DNA of 64,000 nucleotides. It comes from an uncultured Bacilli bacterium. GTDB lineage: Bacteria; Bacillota_I; Bacilli_A; RF39; UBA660. The notes beneath the pieces were generated by a model. That model was not told where the DNA came from. It saw only the letters and a program-made list of their open reading frames with translations, and did no database searches. Of the stretch, positions 26,083 through 34,814 are shown in pieces. The position numbers and the translations under genes are program-made. The DNA lies in assembly GCA_934101645.1 (NCBI GenBank), contig CAKORX010000002.1, forward strand, positions 1 through 64,000. Direction: 5' to 3'. Numbering within the stretch: the first letter of the stretch is position 1; every line of letters begins with the position of its first letter.

Positions 26083-27132
26083 GTGAAAAATGGAATTGGT
26101 ACAGATCCAACTTTAGTAGAGGTTATTGATTCACTTGATGTTCTTCCTGAAAAGAAAAAAGAAGAACCAAATAAAAATGATAAGAAACCACAGAAAGAAA
26201 AACCTAGCTTGATAAAACAAATATTATTTATTGTACTTATATTAGCATTGATGGGTGGTGTTGCATACGGAGTTTATTATTACTTAACGCTTGCAAGAAA
26301 GAAAAATAATCAAAATACAACTCCAACATTTGTACTAAATGATGTGACAGTAAATGTTGGGGATAAACTATCATCAAGCTTAAGTGAATATGGAAATTTT
26401 ACAAACTTAGATATTACAAATTGCAAATTAAATACAAGTGAAGTTGATACTTCGAAAGCTGGTACTTATCCATACTATGTTGTATGTAGTACTTCAAAAT
26501 ACACGGCAAAAGTAATAGTAGTAGAAAGTGAGAATGGTGATAATACATCTTCCCAAAATGAATTTAAAATCAAAAATGAATTTATTTATTTAACTAAAGG
26601 TAGTGAAATAAATCCAGAAAGACTTATTTCATCCGAAGAAAAATATACTTATACTTTCGAAAATAAAGAAAATGTAAAATCAATAGTTAATGATTTAGGT
26701 ATTCAAAGTATAAATATAAAAGTAACAGATACAAATAATGTTGAAAAGACATATACATCATTTATTTATGTAATTGATAGCGAACCAAAAATTAAATTTA
26801 GTTGTCAAAGCCCTGATGGAAAAGTGGTTGACAAAACATTATTTGATTCAAACAAAGAAAATATAGATAAATCTGTTAGAATGAATGTTTATACTTATAA
26901 TAATGATACTGAGTTAAATGATATGATAAGTAAAATAGAGGGTGGCATTCTTTCTATTGATGATGATAAGGGTTATGCTTTAATAGATTATTCTAAAAGA
27001 ACTATAACTTTAGTTAAAATGCTTCAAAGCGATATTTTAGATCAAGAATACGGAAGTTCGTTTCCTACATCATATAATGAGATAAGTAACTATTATAGAA
27101 ACAAACTAAAATTTGATTGTACATTTGATTAA
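26083..27132 (+). CDS. Membrane-anchored protein with Ig-like extracellular region
   Basis: A ~43-residue cytosolic N-terminus rich in Lys and Glu precedes one membrane helix (about 44-68). The outside part shows beta-rich segments with spaced aromatic residues (FVLNDVTVNVGDKL, AGTYPYYVVCSTSKYTAKVIVVE) like bacterial Ig-like or DUF5011 domains. The start is GTG 26083, 5 nt after AAGGGTG, and a TATAAT lies at 26053-26058. Function unknown. A surface or wall-associated structural role is only inference. Confidence 0.65.
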   Translation: MKNGIGTDPTLVEVIDSLDVLPEKKKEEPNKNDKKPQKEKPSLIKQILFIVLILALMGGVAYGVYYYLTLARKKNNQNTTPTFVLNDVTVNVGDKLSSSLSEYGNFTNLDITNCKLNTSEVDTSKAGTYPYYVVCSTSKYTAKVIVVESENGDNTSSQNEFKIKNEFIYLTKGSEINPERLISSEEKYTYTFENKENVKSIVNDLGIQSINIKVTDTNNVEKTYTSFIYVIDSEPKIKFSCQSPDGKVVDKTLFDSNKENIDKSVRMNVYTYNNDTELNDMISKIEGGILSIDDDKGYALIDYSKRTITLVKMLQSDILDQEYGSSFPTSYNEISNYYRNKLKFDCTFD

Positions 27133-27160
27133 AAGGTAGCATATTAAATGCTACTTTTTT
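27131..27160 (+). terminator. Terminator after the Ig-like protein gene
   Basis: AAAAGGTAGCAT (27131-27142) pairs with ATGCTACTTTTT (27148-27159), followed by T residues. Confidence 0.85.
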
Positions 27161-27220
27161 AATTAATAAATATAGACTTTTATTATCTCTTAAAGTTCTT
27201 TTATTTCATAAAATATATTG

Positions 27221-28306
27221 GTGATTAATATAAAAATATGTGTTTATGCAATTTGCAAAAATGAAGAGAAAAATATTCTAAAATGGTATGAAAGTATGAA
27301 AGAAGCCGATGATATTTATGTTCTTGACACTGGAAGTACTGATAATAGTGTAGAAATTTTAAAATCTTTAAAAGTTCATGTAAAAAGTAAAAAAATTATT
27401 CCATTTAGATTTGATAATGCACGAAATGAATCTTTTAAAATGATTAGGAAAAAATATGATTTATATGTGTGTACTGATATTGATGAACGTTTTAATAAAG
27501 GATGGCGAAAAAAATTAGAAAAATACTATGATAAATCTTATACAAGAGTTAAATATTTATATAATTGGTCGTTTGATGAGAAAGGCAATCCTGCAACAAC
27601 ATTTTATTTAGATAAGATTCATACAAAAGATTATGTTTGGACTCATCCAGTTCATGAAGTTTTACGTCCATTGAAAGAAGAAAAAATTTTATTAATTGGG
27701 GGTATAACTTTAAATCATTATCAAGATAAATTAAAATCTCGAAGTAATTATTTACCACTTTTAAAATTAAGTGTTAAAGAGTCTCCAGATGACGATAGAA
27801 ATCTTCATTATTTAGCAAGAGAATATATGTATCATAATCAAAATATGAAAGCAATTAAAATGTTTCATAGACATCTAAATTGTAAAAATAGTGTTTGGAA
27901 AGATGAAAGAAGTGCATCAATGAGATTTATGGCAAGGTGTTATCAGAAAGTTGGTTATAAAGATGAGGCTATATTTTGGTTTAATAAGGCAATCAATGAA
28001 TCTCCATATTTAAGAGAGGCTTATGTGGAACTTGCAAGTCTGTATTATAATGATAAAGAATATGATAATGCACTTATGCTTCTTAACAAGGCTTTCTTAA
28101 TTAAAGAAAAAAGTAAAAGTTATATAAATGAGCCATTTGCTTGGAATGGAGAAATATATGATTTATACGCGGTAATACTTTTTTATTTAAATAAAAAAGA
28201 TATTGCTTTAAAATATAGTAATATAGCAATATCTTTATCAAGTAATGAAAGAATATTAAATAACAATAAAATTATTAAACAAGTACTGCATGAAGAACAA
28301 GTCTAG
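27221..28306 (+). CDS. Glycosyltransferase family 2 with TPR-like C-terminus
   Basis: The catalytic domain opens with ICVYAICKNEEKNI, then VLDTGSTDNS and a DxD-like CTDIDERF motif, typical of GT-A family 2 enzymes of the SunS/WaaE-like type. The second half has repeats resembling TPRs (residues ~200-320). No ATG is available near the start. GTG 27221 and TTG 27218 lie inside or before the GGTGAT Shine-Dalgarno (27220-27225). ATA 27230, 4 nt after that site, would give the family-typical MKICVYAICKNE if used. Ends overlapping the convergent sortase gene by 32 bp. Confidence 0.78.
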   Translation: MINIKICVYAICKNEEKNILKWYESMKEADDIYVLDTGSTDNSVEILKSLKVHVKSKKIIPFRFDNARNESFKMIRKKYDLYVCTDIDERFNKGWRKKLEKYYDKSYTRVKYLYNWSFDEKGNPATTFYLDKIHTKDYVWTHPVHEVLRPLKEEKILLIGGITLNHYQDKLKSRSNYLPLLKLSVKESPDDDRNLHYLAREYMYHNQNMKAIKMFHRHLNCKNSVWKDERSASMRFMARCYQKVGYKDEAIFWFNKAINESPYLREAYVELASLYYNDKEYDNALMLLNKAFLIKEKSKSYINEPFAWNGEIYDLYAVILFYLNKKDIALKYSNIAISLSSNERILNNNKIIKQVLHEEQV

Positions 28307-29828
28307 TTGTTTCACTTTGACAAGTAGAAAGTGTAAGTATTTTACTATTCTCATCAAGTGTGATATTAAAATCGTAAATACTACGATTTTTTATTTTATC
28401 TAAAAATTCCATCTTTGACTTAGTATCATCAAAATTAACTGTTAAGTAATCATTTGTAGTAGGTACTATATAAATAGAAAATACTTGGTATTTATAAGAA
28501 TTATATAAAGTATCAAGTCTTATGATTTGATTTTCTTTATTTGTATACCAATCTTTATAAAGGGTTTTATTAAGCGTACCAAACATTACACCATTTAAAT
28601 ATCTATTATGACCATAAATTATTATGTTATCATCTGTATGAGTAATGTTATTTTCATAGTCCATAAATAGCCAACCGTTATTATCTTTTTTCTTATATAA
28701 GTTATAATTTAAATAATAGTCATTATCAAGAGTTTGAGTAATAGCATAATCTATATTTGTATTATTTACTTTTAACCAACCAACAACATCAGGATTAATC
28801 TCTGTAAGAGAGTAAATATAATTATTTTTAATTTCTACACCATTTAAAGTTTTTACAGTTTTAATTTCTTCTTTTACTTCTTTTTCTTCAATATATTTAG
28901 TAACTTCTTTTTGAATTTTACTTACTTTCATCATTGAAGTATAGTTATCATAAAAAACATAGATAAAAGAAAATACAACAATAAGTAGTATTAAAAGACC
29001 ACACATTCTTAATATTCCATTGTTAGTTTCTTTAACAATGTTGTCTTCAATATATTTGTCTGAATATTTTAATTTAAATGAAATTTTATATTTTTTCTTA
29101 ATTATTTTATTGTTTTTTCTTAAATATTCAATGACATTTTCATCATGTTCGTCACCATGTAAAATTATTTTAATATTTTTTTGATTATTTTCTTTTAAAA
29201 TATAGATTATTTGTTCTAAATTTACTTTATTAATTTTATTTATATGAATTACTTTAAGATGTCTATTAATATCACAAAATGCATTAAAATCTTGAATATC
29301 TTCAGTTGATAATGGAAACTGTAAATATATATTATTTTTATAAAATAATTGGGAATATGTTTTTAGATTATTAGTTTGCATAAAGTTTGATGTAAATAAT
29401 ATTTCGCTTCTTGATTCTGGAATAATACCATACTTATCAAGTAGTTCAAACATATATACTGGAATGTATTCAAAACTTATAAATTTTAAACCATTTAATT
29501 TTCTTAATTTTTCACAAAGCTTATAACTTATTACTTCCTCAGATTCTACATAAATAGAATTAATATTTTTGAATTTGTTTATAAGTGGAAGAATAATATT
29601 TAAAACTTCAATATTTTGAAAAGATAAAGTAGTTATAGAATAAGTTTTTATAAGTTCATTTAAAAATGTACAAACTATTTTTTGATTTAACAAAATATAC
29701 TCATCACTAAATACAAGTTCGTTGTTACTAATTACATTAGTATTAAGCATATTTTTATATTCTATATTAAGTTTTTTTTTGTTAATAAAACATAATCTAT
29801 CGTTTTTAATCTTTATTAGTATCTTCAC
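28275..29828 (-). CDS. Class B-like sortase with large cytosolic N-terminal domain
   Basis: The C-terminal third is a sortase: IIYGHN (His), LSTC (Cys503, 15 residues from the end) and TTRLVLHA (Arg509). The EINPDVVGWLKVNNTNIDY and GWLFMDY segments are typical of class B. A single membrane helix lies at about 290-312. Before it are ~280 residues of unrecognised soluble sequence predicted to be in the cytosol, far larger than the short tail of normal sortases. I chose GTG 29828, 6 nt after AAGGTGG. The NPDTG protein at 29957-30514, divergently encoded next door, is its likely substrate. 517 residues. Confidence 0.85.
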   Translation of the reverse strand: MKILIKIKNDRLCFINKKKLNIEYKNMLNTNVISNNELVFSDEYILLNQKIVCTFLNELIKTYSITTLSFQNIEVLNIILPLINKFKNINSIYVESEEVISYKLCEKLRKLNGLKFISFEYIPVYMFELLDKYGIIPESRSEILFTSNFMQTNNLKTYSQLFYKNNIYLQFPLSTEDIQDFNAFCDINRHLKVIHINKINKVNLEQIIYILKENNQKNIKIILHGDEHDENVIEYLRKNNKIIKKKYKISFKLKYSDKYIEDNIVKETNNGILRMCGLLILLIVVFSFIYVFYDNYTSMMKVSKIQKEVTKYIEEKEVKEEIKTVKTLNGVEIKNNYIYSLTEINPDVVGWLKVNNTNIDYAITQTLDNDYYLNYNLYKKKDNNGWLFMDYENNITHTDDNIIIYGHNRYLNGVMFGTLNKTLYKDWYTNKENQIIRLDTLYNSYKYQVFSIYIVPTTNDYLTVNFDDTKSKMEFLDKIKNRSIYDFNITLDENSKILTLSTCQSETTRLVLHAVLV

Positions 29829-29916
29829 TTTTATCCACCTTATATTTAATATGATAACACAAGTTGACATTTTTTAATATAAATTTTTTAAAAATATATT
29901 GTTTTTTTGAATTTTA

Positions 29917-29925
29917 TGATATAAT
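29917..29925 (+). promoter_or_regulatory. Extended -10 promoter for the NPDTG protein gene
   Basis: TGA plus TATAAT (29920-29925) lies 32 bp before the start codon. Confidence 0.5.
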
Positions 29926-29956
29926 TAGGTCATAATAAAGATAGGAGAGTTGATGG

Positions 29957-30514
29957 ATGAAAAAGTTTTTTAGTTATTTACTAGTTTTAGGTGTGTTTTG
30001 TTTACCATTAATTGTTAATGCTGTAACTGAAAAAGTTAGTGTTCCAGATGATTACACTACTAAACAACTTGATAATGGTGATCAACAAAGAACATACAAA
30101 ATCAGAGTAACTTTAGAAAACAATACTGAAAATAATAAAGTTACTAAAAAAACTGTAAAGTTTAAACTAGGTAAAGCTATTACTGAAGCTACATGTGGAG
30201 ACTATGGTGAATTTGTTGCCACTACTACAAACAACGGAAAAAATTCAGATGGTGAAACAACTATAACTTGTGTATTTGACAAAAATGGTTCTTCAGACAC
30301 AGGAAATGATTTCCAAGTAGGAACACTTACTGTAACTATTCCAAAAGACAGTACAGAAGATTGTAGTATTGCTGTAATAAATGGTGGTTCTCAAGGTACA
30401 ACTAACCCTGACACTGGTGCTAGCTTACCAATAGTTATTATTGCTGTTGGTTTAGTTCTTGGAGTTGGTGTTTATTCAGTATCTAAGAAAAAAACTAAAC
30501 TTTATAAAATATAA
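29957..30514 (+). CDS. Secreted protein with NPDTG wall-sorting signal
   Basis: A signal peptide (residues 1-22, LPLIVNA) leads a beta-rich domain of ~115 residues resembling pilin or cohesin-like surface modules. The C-terminus has NPDTG, a hydrophobic stretch and a Lys-rich tail, the complete cell wall sorting signal recognised by sortases. Two cysteines (CGDYG and TCVF) could form a disulfide, with a third Cys near DCSI. The next-door divergent class B-like sortase is its likely partner. 185 residues, so a small surface protein. Confidence 0.82.
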   Translation: MKKFFSYLLVLGVFCLPLIVNAVTEKVSVPDDYTTKQLDNGDQQRTYKIRVTLENNTENNKVTKKTVKFKLGKAITEATCGDYGEFVATTTNNGKNSDGETTITCVFDKNGSSDTGNDFQVGTLTVTIPKDSTEDCSIAVINGGSQGTTNPDTGASLPIVIIAVGLVLGVGVYSVSKKKTKLYKI

Positions 30515-30535
30515 TAATTAAAAGGTTTAAAAAAG

Positions 30536-30565
30536 ATTATTAGGACTTTCTAATAATTTTTTTTT
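30536..30565 (+). terminator. Terminator after the NPDTG gene
   Basis: ATTATTAG (30536-30543) pairs with CTAATAAT (30550-30557), with a 6-nt loop, then a long T run. Confidence 0.85.
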
Positions 30566-30566
30566 G

Positions 30567-30575
30567 TGTTAAAAT
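30567..30575 (+). promoter_or_regulatory. Extended -10 promoter for lysS
   Basis: TGT followed by TAAAAT (30570-30575) lies 18 bp ahead of the start codon, right after the upstream terminator. Confidence 0.45.
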
Positions 30576-30593
30576 ATACCCAGTGGTGATTTT

Positions 30594-32081
30594 ATGAGAG
30601 AATTTACAGAACAAGAACAAGTAAGAAGAGATAAACTTGCAAAACTTAATGAACTTGGAATAGATCCATTTGGTCAAAGATTTGAAAGAAGTGGATTTGC
30701 AAAAGAAATAAAAGAAAAATATGCAGATATTTCTCATGACGAATTTGAAAATCGTAATGATATTGAAACTGTAGCTGGTAGAATTATGTTTATAAGAAAA
30801 ATGGGTAAAGCTTCATTTTTCTCTATAAAAGATAAAACTGGTAATATTCAAATATATATATCAATAAATGATGTAGGTGAAGATGTTTATAACTTATTTA
30901 AAAGTGCTGATATTGGTGATATAGTAGGCGTAAAAGGTAAAGTTATGAAAACTGGAACTGGCGAAGTAACAATTAAATGCCTTGAATATACACATTTAGT
31001 TAAAGCTTTAAGACCACTTCCTGAAAAGTTTCATGGACTTACTGATATTGAAGAAAGATACCGTCGTAGATATGTTGATTTAATAATGAATGATGATGCT
31101 AGAAAAGTTGCTTATACTAGGCCAAAAATCATTCGTTGTATTCAAAATTTTATGGATAGTAGGGGATTTACTGAGGTTGAAACTCCAGTACTTCAAACAC
31201 TTCTTACAGGAGCAAGTGCAAGACCATTTATAACTCATCATAATACTCAAGATATTGATATGTATTTAAGAATCGCTTTAGAGTTACCTTTAAAAAGATT
31301 ATTAGTAGGTGGAATGGAAGCTGTTTATGAAATAGGCAGAACTTTTAGAAATGAAGGTATGGATCCTAAACATAATCCTGAATTTACATTAATGGAAGCA
31401 TATCTTGCATATTCTGATCTTGAAGGTATGATGGATATGACAGAAAAAATGTATCAAGAAATTGCTACTAAAGTAATAGGTAAAATGGAATATAATTGGT
31501 GTGGTTATGATATTAATTTAACTGGACCTTGGAAAAGAATTAGTATGGTTGATTCTATTAAAGAAGTAACTGGTATTGATTTTTCTAAAGAAATGAGTGT
31601 TGAGGATGCTTTAAAACTTGCAAGTGAGCATCAAATTGAAGTTCAAGAACATGAACATACTGTTGGACATATTATAAATTTATTTTTTGAAAAATATGTT
31701 GAAGAAACATTAATTCAACCAACATTCTTATATGGTCATCCAGTAGAAATTAGCCCACTTACAAAAGCAAATCCTAGTGATCCTAGATTTGTAGAAAGAT
31801 TTGAATTATTTATAGGTGGCAAAGAGTTTGCTAATGCTTATACTGAGCTTAATGATCCAATTACTCAACTTGATAGATTTGAAAGTCAACTTAAAGAAAG
31901 AGATCTTGGTAATGACGAAGCAAATGATATTGATATGGACTTTATTGAAGCTCTTGAATATGGAATGCCTCCAGCAGGTGGAATAGGTTATGGCATTGAT
32001 AGGCTTGTAATGTTATTTACAGAGCAAGACTCAATTAGGGATGTAATTTTATTCCCAACTATGAAAAATATTAAGAAATAA
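30594..32081 (+). CDS. lysS: Lysine--tRNA ligase (class II)
   Basis: The OB-fold anticodon domain (VAGRIMFIRKMGKASFFSIKD) is followed by the class II core with RYRRRYVDLI, FMDSRGFTEVETPVL, RIALELPLKRLLVGG, FRNEGMDPKHNPEFT and GIGYGIDRLVMLF. 495 residues, normal length. GGTGAT precedes ATG 30594. It is transcribed alone between its own promoter and terminator. Confidence 0.96.
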   Translation: MREFTEQEQVRRDKLAKLNELGIDPFGQRFERSGFAKEIKEKYADISHDEFENRNDIETVAGRIMFIRKMGKASFFSIKDKTGNIQIYISINDVGEDVYNLFKSADIGDIVGVKGKVMKTGTGEVTIKCLEYTHLVKALRPLPEKFHGLTDIEERYRRRYVDLIMNDDARKVAYTRPKIIRCIQNFMDSRGFTEVETPVLQTLLTGASARPFITHHNTQDIDMYLRIALELPLKRLLVGGMEAVYEIGRTFRNEGMDPKHNPEFTLMEAYLAYSDLEGMMDMTEKMYQEIATKVIGKMEYNWCGYDINLTGPWKRISMVDSIKEVTGIDFSKEMSVEDALKLASEHQIEVQEHEHTVGHIINLFFEKYVEETLIQPTFLYGHPVEISPLTKANPSDPRFVERFELFIGGKEFANAYTELNDPITQLDRFESQLKERDLGNDEANDIDMDFIEALEYGMPPAGGIGYGIDRLVMLFTEQDSIRDVILFPTMKNIKK

Positions 32082-32110
32082 AGCAAAAAAAGTGTAATTT
32101 GCTTTTTTTT
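32080..32110 (+). terminator. Terminator after lysS
   Basis: AAAGCAAA (32080-32087) pairs with TTTGCTTT (32098-32105), followed by T residues. Confidence 0.82.
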
Positions 32111-32150
32111 TTATTTTATACGTAGTATAATTTTGTTAAGGAGGTAGAAT

Positions 32151-33626
32151 ATGGGAATTGTTATTGGCATTGTTATAGTACTTGCTCTTGCGGCATTTTT
32201 TGCAGTATTAACATGTAAAAGCAAACATAGCGATTTATTTAGATGGTTACTTATCATTTCCTTTGTTGCATTTTGTTTTACTTGGGTAATCCCTTATGGT
32301 TATTTTAGTGGAACAACATATACTGAATATGGAATGAATCGTCTAGGCCTTGGAGATCTTACATCTATAGTTTACTATGGTGCATATTTTGGATTAACAA
32401 CAATAATTTACTTATTTGTATTAGGTGGATTTTATGGCGTTTTATCTAAAACAAAGATTTATGAGGCAACAGTTAAAAAAGTTGCTAAGAAAATAAAAGG
32501 AAAAGAACTTTTATTTAGTATAATTATTTCATGCTTATTTGCAATTTTAGCATCACTTTTAAAGAATACATTTGCTTTATTAGTATTTGTTCCTTTTGTA
32601 ATTTCAATTTTATTAAATGCAAAATTTGATAAATTAACTGCATTTATTGTTACATTTGGTTCAATTATCGCAGGTGCTTTAGGATGTACTTATGGTACTG
32701 ACAGTTTAAGTTTTTTCAACAATTATGTTGGAACAGGAATTGATATTGGATTAAAATATCGTATTATCATAGCTGTTATTGCACTTCTTGGTTATGAAGC
32801 TTTATTAGTATTACGTCTTACAAGAAAAAATAAGAAGAAAGTAAATACTGAAGAAGAACTTGAAAGTGATCCATTTGCTGTTGAAGAAGTTAAAGGAAAA
32901 GTTTCAACTTGGCCAGTAGTAGTAATTTTCTCAGTTCTTGCTATATTTATAGTACTTGGTTTTGTCGACTGGGAAAATAATTTCAAAATAACTATTTTTA
33001 GTGACTTCCATACTTGGTTAACTGGTTTAACTATTGGTAAGGACTTTACATTATTTAAATATTTATTAGGAACATCCGCTACTGCATTTGGTTCATTTGA
33101 AATAACAACTATAACTGTTATAGTATTTATTATGTCAGTTATTGCTGCTGCTATGGACAGAGTATCATTTAATGATTACTTAGTAAACTTTGGTTCTGGA
33201 GCTAAAAAAATGCTTAAACCAGTATGTTTATATGTATTAGTTTATACTGTATTTGTTACTGCATATATGGCACCATTTATTCCAACTATTACTAATTGGG
33301 CTTATGGTTTAACTAAAACATTTAATCCATACATTGCTACTTTAACTGCATTTGTAACATCAATATTCCATGCTGATTTAGGATACACAGGTTATTTAGT
33401 AGGAAAATTTGTGAGCACAGGATATTCTGAAAGTTTATCACTTATTCACACATTATATGTTACTACTTACGGAATTGTTCAAATTTTCGTACCTACAAGT
33501 GGTCTTTTAATGGTTGGATTATCATATTTAAAAATTGATTATAAATCTTGGTTTAAATATGTATGGATGTTTGCATTATTAATGCTAGTTGCACTATTAA
33601 TTTTAGCTACTATAGTTTATTATTAA
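32151..33626 (+). CDS. DcuC/YfcC-like anion carrier
   Basis: The 491-residue protein has ~12 hydrophobic segments and the family N-terminal pattern WVIPYGYFSG (cf. YfcC WIVPAGEF). Members of the C4-dicarboxylate anaerobic carrier superfamily move dicarboxylates or amino acids by exchange in anaerobes. A GTDSLSFFNNYVG motif lies mid-protein and a long polar loop at residues 223-250. The exact substrate cannot be read from sequence. AAGGAGG is 5 nt before the ATG. Monocistronic. Confidence 0.7.
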   Translation: MGIVIGIVIVLALAAFFAVLTCKSKHSDLFRWLLIISFVAFCFTWVIPYGYFSGTTYTEYGMNRLGLGDLTSIVYYGAYFGLTTIIYLFVLGGFYGVLSKTKIYEATVKKVAKKIKGKELLFSIIISCLFAILASLLKNTFALLVFVPFVISILLNAKFDKLTAFIVTFGSIIAGALGCTYGTDSLSFFNNYVGTGIDIGLKYRIIIAVIALLGYEALLVLRLTRKNKKKVNTEEELESDPFAVEEVKGKVSTWPVVVIFSVLAIFIVLGFVDWENNFKITIFSDFHTWLTGLTIGKDFTLFKYLLGTSATAFGSFEITTITVIVFIMSVIAAAMDRVSFNDYLVNFGSGAKKMLKPVCLYVLVYTVFVTAYMAPFIPTITNWAYGLTKTFNPYIATLTAFVTSIFHADLGYTGYLVGKFVSTGYSESLSLIHTLYVTTYGIVQIFVPTSGLLMVGLSYLKIDYKSWFKYVWMFALLMLVALLILATIVYY

Positions 33627-33641
33627 TAGAAAGTATTTTAC

Positions 33642-33678
33642 AAAAAAAGAATAAATTTTATTATTTATTCTTTTTTTT
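33642..33678 (+). terminator. Terminator after the carrier gene
   Basis: A7GAATAAAT (33642-33656) pairs with ATTTATTCT7 (33663-33677), giving a stem of ~15 bp flanked by A and T tracts. Confidence 0.85.
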
Positions 33679-33723
33679 AATCTTAAAATATAGTATTATA
33701 TTAATTGTAAGGATAGATTTATT

Positions 33724-34413
33724 ATGAATGAAAATAATGAAATTACTAAAAGGGTAAATATAACAAGTATTTTTGCAATTATTTTTTTACTTGCTATTGT
33801 AGCAGGTGCTTCTTTTGCGTATTTTGGTTCATTTAGTACTAAAGTAAATAATAAAGCATCAGTAAATGTAAATACTGGAAAAGGTGTATCTACATCATTT
33901 GTTTCTACATCTACACCACTTGATTTACATGCAACGCTTGCAAATATGATAAATGCTTCAGCTGGTGATGTTGTAGCGGATAGTAATAGTAATTTAAATG
34001 TAACTTTAACTTTGGGTACAGCCTCAAGTACTTATAGTTGTACTTATGATATAGTATTTGAGTATGATGTTGATAGTAAGGTTTATGGAGATACTGAAAC
34101 TCCAGTAACAAATCCTAGTTCTAAAGAATTAACTTTAACTATAAATGGTGCAAATGTTGGCATTAATAATTATAGTACTGAAAAAAACTTTGCCTATGAT
34201 TCATCATGGAGTGCAAAAAGTGGAAACGTTGGCTATAAAAAAGTCGTTGTTAAAGATGCCATAATAAAAGATTTAAAAGGTACAGGTACAACCCAATCTT
34301 GGAATATTAATTTGAAATTCTATATTTTGAATGAATCACAAGCAAGTATTCAAGGAAAAACTTTTTCGGGAAATTTTTATGTAGAAAATATTAGATGTAA
34401 GGATGATAAATGA
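33724..34413 (+). CDS. SipW-type secreted protein (TasA/camelysin-like)
   Basis: The N-terminal helix ends AGASFAYFGSF, the kind of site cut by SipW-type signal peptidases, and the body is beta-rich. It is a clear paralogue of 58432-59118: both have CxYDI, VYG..TPVT and C-terminal F.G.FYV segments. Two cysteines (YSCTYDI and IRCKDD) are conserved across the family and could pair. It heads a tight operon, with the stop overlapping the next ATG (ATGA). 229 residues. The function (matrix fibre, adhesin) is unknown. Confidence 0.7.
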   Translation: MNENNEITKRVNITSIFAIIFLLAIVAGASFAYFGSFSTKVNNKASVNVNTGKGVSTSFVSTSTPLDLHATLANMINASAGDVVADSNSNLNVTLTLGTASSTYSCTYDIVFEYDVDSKVYGDTETPVTNPSSKELTLTINGANVGINNYSTEKNFAYDSSWSAKSGNVGYKKVVVKDAIIKDLKGTGTTQSWNINLKFYILNESQASIQGKTFSGNFYVENIRCKDDK

Positions 34414-34814
34414 AAATAAAAAATTATTATGACAATTTTTATTATGTTTTTTTTGGAATTTATTTTACTATTTGTTTAGCTTTTATTTCTATAATACTAG
34501 CTCTACATGTTAGCACTTTATATGTTATTTTGGGATTAATTTTTTTGATAATTGTTCTTGGCTTAATAATATTTTTCTATTTTAGAGTATATAGAATTAA
34601 TGAAAAAAGTATTACTATTAGGGCGGGCTTTATAAAAAAAGTAATTCCATATAAAAATATAAAAAAATGCTTTATAGTAAGTAATATAAATCCATTTTAT
34701 TCAACATCTTACAAAAGAATTGCTTTAAGGCTCAAAAATGGAAAAGAAATTTATATTAGTCCTGTTAAAATGGATAATACATTAATGCAAATAATGAGAA
34801 AGGCTGAAAAATGA
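34410..34814 (+). CDS. PH-domain membrane protein (bPH type)
   Basis: Two hydrophobic helices (about 12-32 and 38-58) precede a small bacterial PH-like domain (VYRINEKSITIRAGFIKKVIPYKNIKKC ... LRLKNGKEIYISP), similar to YdbS/YdbT-type proteins. 134 residues. It overlaps the genes on both sides by 4 bp (ATGA), so it is translationally coupled in the operon. Confidence 0.75.
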   Translation: MKIKNYYDNFYYVFFGIYFTICLAFISIILALHVSTLYVILGLIFLIIVLGLIIFFYFRVYRINEKSITIRAGFIKKVIPYKNIKKCFIVSNINPFYSTSYKRIALRLKNGKEIYISPVKMDNTLMQIMRKAEK

